DNA from: Planctomycetes bacterium UBA1662
GTDB lineage: Bacteria > Planctomycetota > UBA8108
Assembly: GCA_002320775.1 (NCBI GenBank)
Contig: DCKY01000016.1
Span: 1 to 12,193 of the forward strand
DNA length: 12,193 nucleotides
Reading direction: 5' to 3'
Positions 6,446-12,193 of the stretch are shown one piece after another. The position numbers and the translations under genes were made by a program. The first letter of the stretch is position 1, and each line of letters begins with the position of its first letter. The notes under the pieces were generated by a model, which saw only the letters and a program-made list of their open reading frames with translations, ran no database searches and had not been told where the DNA came from.

Positions 6446-7651
6446 ATGTACGGAAATATGGGAGAAGCCCTGAAAAGAGACCTCCAGGAGCTGCGAGATG
6501 CAGGGCTCTACAAGGAAGAGAGAATCATCCGGTCAAAGCAGGGAGCCCTGATCGAGGTCGAACATCCGCCCGGCGCTACCCCGCGAGAGGTCATCAACTT
6601 CTGCGCCAACAACTACCTTGGCCTCTCGAGCGACCCCGCCGTTATCGAGGCTGCACGGGAGAGCCTCAACGAGCAGGGGTTCGGGATGAGCAGTGTACGT
6701 TTCATCTGCGGCACCCAGGACCGTCACAAGCTGCTGGAGAGCCGGCTGGCGGAATTCCTGGAGACTGAAGACACGATTCTCTACGCGGCCTGCTTCGATG
6801 CCAACGGCGGCGTATTCGAACCCCTCCTCTCGGAGGAAGACGTGATCCTCACCGACCAGCTCAACCATGCGAGCATTATCGATGGGATCCGGCTCTGCAA
6901 GGCTCGGCGCGCCATCTACCAACACGCCGACATGGCCGACCTGGAGCAAAAGCTGAAGGAGGCGGCCGATGCCCGCTACCGGCTGATCGCCACCGATGGC
7001 GCCTTCAGCATGGACGGCGCTATCGCCCGGCTCGATGAAATCTGTGACCTGGCCGATCGCTACAACGCCCTGGTCATGGTCGATGACTGCCATGCCACAG
7101 GCTTCCTCGGTCCCAGGGGAAGAGGGTCACATGAATACCGCGGCGTGATGGGACGAGTCGACATCATCACCGGAACCTTCGGCAAGGCCCTTGGCGGAGC
7201 CTCCGGCGGCTTCGTCTCCGGACGCCGGGAGATCGTCGAGCTGCTGCGTCAGCGATCGAGACCTTACCTTTTCAGCAACACCCTGGCTCCGTCCATCACC
7301 GGCGCCACGCTCAAGGTGCTCGATCTGCTGGAGGAGTCGACCAGTCTGCGGGACAAGCTCGAGGCGAACACCCTTCGCTTCCGCGCGGCGATGATCGAGG
7401 CGGGTTTTCAGATCAAGGAAGGCGACCACCCCATCGTCCCCATCATGCTCTATGACGCGCGCCTGGCCCAGGCCATCGCCGCGGAGCTCTTCGACGAGGG
7501 GATCTACGTCATCGGCTTCTCCTTCCCCGTGGTCCCGGAGGGCGAGGCGAGGATTCGCGTGCAGCTCTCCGCCGGCCACGACTCTGGCCAGGTGGACCAG
7601 GCCGTCGCGGCCTTTACCCGGGTCGCTGAAAAACACGGCGTCCTCTCCTGA
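6446..7651 (+). CDS. kbl: 2-amino-3-ketobutyrate CoA ligase (glycine C-acetyltransferase)
   Basis: A fold-type-I PLP enzyme of the alpha-oxoamine synthase family, 401 residues against 398 in E. coli Kbl. It splits 2-amino-3-ketobutyrate with CoA into glycine and acetyl-CoA, completing the threonine pathway started by Tdh. Motifs include FCANNYLGLS near 52, SVRFICGTQ near 83, DQLNHASIIDGIRL near 137, VDDCHATGFLG near 213 and TFGKALGG with the PLP Lys247 (E. coli Lys244). The very high similarity to Kbl and its position after tdh separate it from the related enzymes BioF, HemA and serine palmitoyltransferase. An AGGAAGGA ribosome binding site overlaps the tdh stop codon and sits six bases before the ATG. 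The gene ends 11 bp from the convergent giant secreted protein gene, and no clear terminator is seen between them. Confidence 0.95.
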   Translation: MYGNMGEALKRDLQELRDAGLYKEERIIRSKQGALIEVEHPPGATPREVINFCANNYLGLSSDPAVIEAARESLNEQGFGMSSVRFICGTQDRHKLLESRLAEFLETEDTILYAACFDANGGVFEPLLSEEDVILTDQLNHASIIDGIRLCKARRAIYQHADMADLEQKLKEAADARYRLIATDGAFSMDGAIARLDEICDLADRYNALVMVDDCHATGFLGPRGRGSHEYRGVMGRVDIITGTFGKALGGASGGFVSGRREIVELLRQRSRPYLFSNTLAPSITGATLKVLDLLEESTSLRDKLEANTLRFRAAMIEAGFQIKEGDHPIVPIMLYDARLAQAIAAELFDEGIYVIGFSFPVVPEGEARIRVQLSAGHDSGQVDQAVAAFTRVAEKHGVLS

Positions 7652-7662
7652 TCGCAGAAGCT

Positions 7663-10600
7663 TCAGGGACCACCGCAATCGTAGTCATCCGCGGTCGGAT
7701 CCAGCCCTGGCTCGGGAAACGGCGCGGCGGGACTCGATCCCTCACGAAACAGGAAGCTCAGCGCGAGAACCGGGTCGGTCAGCTGCAGGATTCCATTGTC
7801 GTCCACATCCCCATGATCCTCACAGGTAAGGATCTCGCTGCCCTGGAAAAGATAGAGCAGGGTCGCGACCGGGTCCGAGATGTCGAGTCGACCATCCCGG
7901 TTGGTGTCACCGCGGACAAAGGGCTCGGGGCCTCCCCCGAGTGAAGCCCTGGCGCTTTCCGCCGGGCCTTCTCCCTCCGGAACAAATTCAGGATCCCGGG
8001 TCAGGATGAGCTTGTCGATCGACAGCCCGCTCTCGCGAATCCACATGGAGAGGTAGTGGACCCCGGATTCCGAGACCGTCAAGACCTGGGGCTCATCGCG
8101 TCGCGAATTTCCAGACCAGCCAAAGCCTGACTCGTCGACGATAAACTCCTGGGCATCACGGCTGGCGCGGCCGGCCCCATCGAGCGCGAGATGGACGCTG
8201 TCGGACCGGGTGCCGGTCACATGCGCACGGACCCAGACCCGGTATTCGCCCGGCGTCTGAAACTCGATGGCGTAACGAAGCTCCGGGGAGATCCCGACGA
8301 AGCGGCTCAGGTAGGTTCGCCTGCTCCCGGTATCCATGGCCCTCATATAGGAAGCCCCGGATGCCCCCTCCAGCTCGGTCTCCTCATCCCACCAGGCGTT
8401 CTCATTACCAAAGCTTTCATTCATCCAGAAGCTCTCGGCCTCCATGACCACCACCCCGCCCCGCTCGCGAAAGGCCACCGCGGGAAGCTCGATAACCCTC
8501 ACCGTACAGGTGTCGGTGAAACCAAGTCCGCGAACGGTGACCGTCAGCGTCACCTCGTACTCCCCGGGAGCATCGAAAACCGCCGTTGGGTAGGCCCCCG
8601 TCATCCCATTGTCCCACTCATAGGTCACACTCTCCGACGGCTCCGGCGTTGATTCGCGCCCATCGAACTGAACCACCTGCCCGACAAAAACCGTCTGGTC
8701 CGAACCGGCGTCCACATCCACCGAGGCGATCGTCCGATTGACGATATCATGCCGCTGGCGCGCGAAGCTCTTGAAGCTCGCCGCCCGCCCGGGAAAGCTG
8801 CAGGAGAGCCCGGCAGGAGCCGCGGCGGCCTCTACAGGGTTGGCCTCGGCTGTAACCTGGTCGACAAGCCGGTCGATATTCTCCGGCAGCAGCAGCGTGT
8901 TGTTGAGGGCAAAGAGCCGGTCGAGATATTCCTCGCGATAAGAGCGAAGGAAGGAATCCTTAACATAATGCCACCAGCCTGAGCGATTGCTCGAGTCTCC
9001 CTGCTGCCCCATGTACAGCGAGGAGGTCGCCCCCTGCCACTCACCAAAGTTGCGATCGAGATCCCACGGCGCCAACATCCACTTTCCATCACCCAGGCGC
9101 TGGTACCAGAAATGATTCTGGAACATGTCGTCGAAGGGAACCGACCAGTTCATGATGGCCACATAGTTGAGCAGGAGATCGATATCAAAATACCTCTCAA
9201 AGAACGCACGCTGGGCGGCGAGGCCACCGCGCCGGGCCGTGTTCAATTGCTCGATGAGAGTCTTGATCTCGTTGTGATCGTTCCATTCGTGGGTCTTCCT
9301 GGGGTAGGTCGCGGCGTACCTGGCCTCCGAGGGGTGCCCGCAGCGACTCGGCAGGAGGCGACCATCTCCCCAGCCATAGGGCCCCTCATCACAATTGCAG
9401 CCGACCGACTTGTAGAGGTTACCGACCAGCTCACGCGGCCTGTCAGGATACTTCTGCGCCTGCTCGCGGTTGTAGCGCCTGATGAGATTTTCATCCGGGC
9501 GCTCGTACTGCATCATGTAGTGATAGTAGCCCCCATTGATATGGAACCTGATGAAACGAGTCCGGGGAGAGGGGAGATCCGCCTCGGCGAACAGCCTGTA
9601 GCCCACCCCCGCGTTGTAGCCCGGGCAACCCTGGCTGAGCTTGTTGAGGGTGATTTCATCGGCTCCATCCACTCCCGCGTAACGCGGCAGGGAAATTCTC
9701 CAGCTGAGAGCTTTCAGGGGCCCTGAGCGCGGCCGGGGGCGGGTCCAGCGGCTGATGTCGCGCCCGTTTCGCCGGTTCCAGCGACTCCCCTGGTAGCGCA
9801 CCCGGCAATCGTAAACCTTCCCATCGTAGACGAAGATGGCGAACTCCTTCGAGTTCCAGGTCGGATGCTTGGCGCAGCCGCTCACTCGGCCCCCCTGTAC
9901 ATTGGTCCATAGCCTGGCCCAGGGAGTTCGCGCGATGAAGAGCTGGTATACGCGGGTCTCGGTAGCGATCACCGGGCTGACAAAATAGGCGTGCCAGGCG
10001 AAGGGGTCGGTGGGCCTCGGGGAGATGGGAACCGCCCCCGCCCCGCGATCGGTCAGCACCCGGTAGCGAACGATGGTATTGTCCGGACGCTGCGGCACAG
10101 TGGCCGTAAAGATACCGTCCTCGGGAATCAGGTCGCCACCCAATCCATCATCGGACATGGAGACCGCAGCGACCTGCTCGCCATCGGACTCGATATCCTC
10201 TACGAAATACTCCAGCCTCACGGCCCCGGAGGGCGGCGCGGGTGAAAAGGCGGCCTGGACCACGACCGGGTCCCCGGAACGTATGAGTTCCCTGGCCGAG
10301 GCGGCCCCTTCAGGAGCGACAAGAAGCTCGGAAACGATCGCCTGGGGTGTGGCCCGGGCGGAGGCGTTCGGCCTGCCGGGTGTGGCGCCGTCAAGCGGCG
10401 AGGGCGCCCAGTTGCCAACCACCGCCGCCGACAGACCAAAGCTGACCCGTTCGAGCGAGTGGCCCATGTAGCGATGATCCTCAAGCGGCAGGATGGCCGG
10501 GTCGAGCCAGGCGGCTCCGGCGCCGAGCGCATCAGCGGCAAGCGGCCAGGGAAACTCGTCATCGTAGGCCAAGGCCTCGACTCCCCGGCCCGCGGCGGAC

Positions 10601-11499
10601 ACCAGCGCCAGCTTCTCCCCCCCATTATCGAGCGTCCTCTCCCAGGGACCGAACAGCGACGCCTCTGAGAGGCCGTAGGCCTCGACCCCGGCGAGCAGAC
10701 GCGGATTCCGGGCGATCACCCGGTAGCCCCCGGGCTCGATCGTAGAGCCGGCCGGGAAGGTGAAATCTACACCACCGGTAAGACGCCAGCCTCCGAGGTC
10801 CATGGCGGAATCGGAGCCATTGTAAATCTCAACGAATTCATAGCTGTCCTCGACCGCCTCCTCGAGAACAGCGTGGTACATGATCTCTGATATTTTTATC
10901 GCCGGAACCTCGACGGCCAGAGGCGGGCAGGCGGTCGCTTCATTCACCCGGGCGGGGGTGCCGCCCACCTCATCGGGCTCCCTGGGAAGAGCGCCCGCTC
11001 GCCAGCTCTCGCTGCGATCCGCCGAGGCGTCCGCGCACAGGCGCTCGAGGGATGCCCCATAACCATCGGCGAGAAAATCCCACGGCGAATCGTCTCCCCA
11101 GGAGAAACTCTCGACAACCGCGCCATCGGAATCCGAGAGCACGAGCAGCTCACCATCATTGTCGAGGGAACCGGAGAATTCTCCGAGCAACGCCTCGGCT
11201 GAAACTCCGGGATAGCTCGCAGTGAAGACCTCCGTATCCGCGACCACCACCAGGTAGGCGCCGGCGCCGATCGAGACCCCCTCGGCCGCGGTAAACTCTA
11301 CCGCCCCCGACAGGCTCCAACCTTCGAGTTCAACGGCCGTGGGACCGCTATTGTGCAGCTCGATGTATTCACCGCCACCGGTGGGGTTGTACATGATCTC
11401 GTTGACCACCACCCCGGCATGGAGACCCGCGCATGGAAGCGAAGTGAAGATCAGGATGACGGCCGACAACGAAAGCCGGCAGGCGAAGACCCGGTTCAT
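7663..11499 (-). CDS. Secreted multidomain protein: two lamin-tail domains, CotH-like, PKD, CBM-like and dockerin-like
   Basis: About 1278 residues. The start at 11499 is chosen because AGGAAA lies just upstream, the protein then opens with a signal peptide (MNRVFACRLSLSAVILIF..., likely cut after LHA), and the alternative frame start at 11538 overlaps the promoter -10 box. Domains in order: lamin-tail domain 1 (about 29-150) and 2 (about 203-353), each with EIMY and an LDN-GE motif; a linker with an Ig-like region (about 400-510); a CotH-kinase-like domain (about 517-926) with LNKL, NLYKSVG and PWDLDRNFG at 811-819; a PKD domain (about 928-1003); a CBM6/35-like domain opening MEAESF (about 1016-1170); and a C-terminal dockerin-like EF-hand pair (DTNRDGRLDISD and DVDDNGILQLTD, 1194 to end). 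CotH homologues phosphorylate proteins; activity here is untested. Probably extracellular or surface-bound; target unknown. Confidence 0.85.
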   Translation of the reverse strand: MNRVFACRLSLSAVILIFTSLPCAGLHAGVVVNEIMYNPTGGGEYIELHNSGPTAVELEGWSLSGAVEFTAAEGVSIGAGAYLVVVADTEVFTASYPGVSAEALLGEFSGSLDNDGELLVLSDSDGAVVESFSWGDDSPWDFLADGYGASLERLCADASADRSESWRAGALPREPDEVGGTPARVNEATACPPLAVEVPAIKISEIMYHAVLEEAVEDSYEFVEIYNGSDSAMDLGGWRLTGGVDFTFPAGSTIEPGGYRVIARNPRLLAGVEAYGLSEASLFGPWERTLDNGGEKLALVSAAGRGVEALAYDDEFPWPLAADALGAGAAWLDPAILPLEDHRYMGHSLERVSFGLSAAVVGNWAPSPLDGATPGRPNASARATPQAIVSELLVAPEGAASARELIRSGDPVVVQAAFSPAPPSGAVRLEYFVEDIESDGEQVAAVSMSDDGLGGDLIPEDGIFTATVPQRPDNTIVRYRVLTDRGAGAVPISPRPTDPFAWHAYFVSPVIATETRVYQLFIARTPWARLWTNVQGGRVSGCAKHPTWNSKEFAIFVYDGKVYDCRVRYQGSRWNRRNGRDISRWTRPRPRSGPLKALSWRISLPRYAGVDGADEITLNKLSQGCPGYNAGVGYRLFAEADLPSPRTRFIRFHINGGYYHYMMQYERPDENLIRRYNREQAQKYPDRPRELVGNLYKSVGCNCDEGPYGWGDGRLLPSRCGHPSEARYAATYPRKTHEWNDHNEIKTLIEQLNTARRGGLAAQRAFFERYFDIDLLLNYVAIMNWSVPFDDMFQNHFWYQRLGDGKWMLAPWDLDRNFGEWQGATSSLYMGQQGDSSNRSGWWHYVKDSFLRSYREEYLDRLFALNNTLLLPENIDRLVDQVTAEANPVEAAAAPAGLSCSFPGRAASFKSFARQRHDIVNRTIASVDVDAGSDQTVFVGQVVQFDGRESTPEPSESVTYEWDNGMTGAYPTAVFDAPGEYEVTLTVTVRGLGFTDTCTVRVIELPAVAFRERGGVVVMEAESFWMNESFGNENAWWDEETELEGASGASYMRAMDTGSRRTYLSRFVGISPELRYAIEFQTPGEYRVWVRAHVTGTRSDSVHLALDGAGRASRDAQEFIVDESGFGWSGNSRRDEPQVLTVSESGVHYLSMWIRESGLSIDKLILTRDPEFVPEGEGPAESARASLGGGPEPFVRGDTNRDGRLDISDPVATLLYLFQGSEILTCEDHGDVDDNGILQLTDPVLALSFLFREGSSPAAPFPEPGLDPTADDYDCGGP

Positions 11500-11537
11500 A
11501 TTGGTTTCCTGGTGAAAAGAAGAGACGCCGACCCACA

Positions 11538-11566
11538 ATTATAACGCCTCGCGAAGCTGGTTTGAA
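11538..11566 (-). promoter_or_regulatory. Near-consensus sigma-70 promoter of the giant secreted protein
   Basis: The minus strand carries TTCAAA (11561-11566, 4 of 6 to the -35 consensus), a 17-base spacer, and a perfect TATAAT (11538-11543). Transcription would start near 11531, giving a leader of about 32 bases with AGGAAA at 11505-11510 before the ATG at 11499. It sits between this gene and the upstream VWA gene on the same strand, so the giant gene can be transcribed alone. Confidence 0.75.
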
Positions 11567-11605
11567 CCGCCCGGGGAGCAGAAGGTGAGAGTCCTTTCCT
11601 TTGCC

Positions 11606-12193
11606 CTATTCGGCGACGTAGCGGTATTTGCCGCCGTTCTGTTCAGCGCATTTTCGCATCCACTCGACCTCCCGCCCGAAGGCGATGCAGTGAATGGTGA
11701 TACCGCGGGTGCGGTTGAACTCTCGAATACCCTTCAGCATTCCATCGGCATCCTTGAACCGTCCCGTGGTGGCCGCGCCATCGGTAAGCAGGTAGATCGT
11801 GTCGACAAGGGGGTCCTTCAGGGCGCGCTCAACGGTATCGAAAATATTCGTCCCACCACCGGTGGTGAGTCCCTTGGCGTAGGCCAGCGCCTTCTTGCGC
11901 ACCGACCGGGTGAGGATCTTCAGGCTCTTCTCCCAGACACGAATGGTCCGGTCAAAGATCATGATGTTGATCCCGGCGCCAAGTGGCAGCTTCTCAACGA
12001 CCTTCGCGAGTTCCGCCTTCATCACGTCGAGCTTGGACAGGCCAAGTTTGCGCGCCTCGGCTCCCCTGGCCTTGGCCAGCATACTGTTGGAAACATCGAG
12101 CAGGAACGCGATGCGCTTCGAGGTGATCTCGATACCGAAATAGGACAGGTCGTGCGCCTTGACCTTGGTCTGGGCCGCCTCCAGGGAGGACTG
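11606..12193 (-). CDS. VWA-domain protein, C-terminal part (partial)
   Basis: The reading frame is open through the right edge of the window, so the 195 visible residues are the C-terminal end of a longer protein. The ATG at 12082 is internal to the VWA domain and is not the start. The metal-ion-dependent adhesion site is complete: FLLDVSNS (Asp33, Ser35, Ser37 of the fragment), Thr115 in GGGTNIFD, and Asp138 in YLLTDGAAT. The protein ends soon after the VWA fold (ending NGGKYRYVAE, stop TAG at 11606-11608). Its function is not identified; VWA domains bind protein partners through a metal ion. The missing N-terminus would decide whether it is secreted or a HEAT-repeat or protease-linked type. 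A 106-base gap separates it from the giant secreted protein, which has its own promoter. Confidence 0.85.
   Translation of the reverse strand, partial: QSSLEAAQTKVKAHDLSYFGIEITSKRIAFLLDVSNSMLAKARGAEARKLGLSKLDVMKAELAKVVEKLPLGAGINIMIFDRTIRVWEKSLKILTRSVRKKALAYAKGLTTGGGTNIFDTVERALKDPLVDTIYLLTDGAATTGRFKDADGMLKGIREFNRTRGITIHCIAFGREVEWMRKCAEQNGGKYRYVAE

Noticed and set aside
9112..9726. 204-residue plus-strand frame inside the giant secreted protein gene
   Set aside because: It is antisense to the CotH-like domain, with no motif or ribosome binding site.
11500..11538. Start of the giant protein at 11538, 13 residues upstream of the chosen start
   Set aside because: This start overlaps the TATAAT box and would put MWVGVSSFHQETN in front of a good signal peptide. 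The ATG at 11499 has AGGAAA at the right distance.

Overview
The window is GC-rich bacterial DNA and probably comes from a member of the Planctomycetota. The best lineage clue is the very large secreted protein at 7663-11499. It combines lamin-tail domains, a CotH-like domain, a PKD domain, a carbohydrate-binding-like domain and a C-terminal dockerin-like EF-hand pair, a style common in that phylum. The VWA protein beside it and a 26-residue COX24/mS38-like basic protein fit but do not prove it. The assignment is inference from protein style.

Layout. (1) Positions 1-1455, + strand: the end of a sugar ABC transporter operon, with a periplasmic binding protein cut by the window edge and an overlapping RbsC-type permease. 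(2) Positions 1462-2388, - strand: an N-acetylneuraminate lyase-like aldolase, convergent with the permease and only 6 bp from it. (3) Positions 2389-2848: a gene-poor stretch holding one tiny gene (2661-2741, - strand) with a strong ribosome binding site and a plausible promoter. (4) Positions 2849-3826, - strand: a metallo-beta-lactamase-fold protein of the ligase-associated DNA exonuclease family, without its usual ligase and helicase partners. (5) Positions 3949-7651, + strand: a tight four-gene operon of rhodanese, fold-type-II PLP enzyme (cysteine synthase family), threonine 3-dehydrogenase and 2-amino-3-ketobutyrate CoA ligase. (6) Positions 7663-11499, - strand: the giant secreted protein, behind a near-consensus sigma-70 promoter. 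(7) Positions 11606-12193, - strand: the C-terminal part of a VWA-domain protein that runs off the right edge.

How the genes work together. The tdh-kbl pair converts threonine to glycine and acetyl-CoA. Its tight linkage to a rhodanese and a cysteine-synthase relative with an altered substrate loop suggests a link between threonine and sulfur amino-acid metabolism; this is the most system-like part of the window. The sugar transporter and the sialic-acid-lyase-like enzyme may both serve carbohydrate scavenging, but they are convergent and not one operon. No tRNA, rRNA, CRISPR array, insertion sequence or phage gene was seen.
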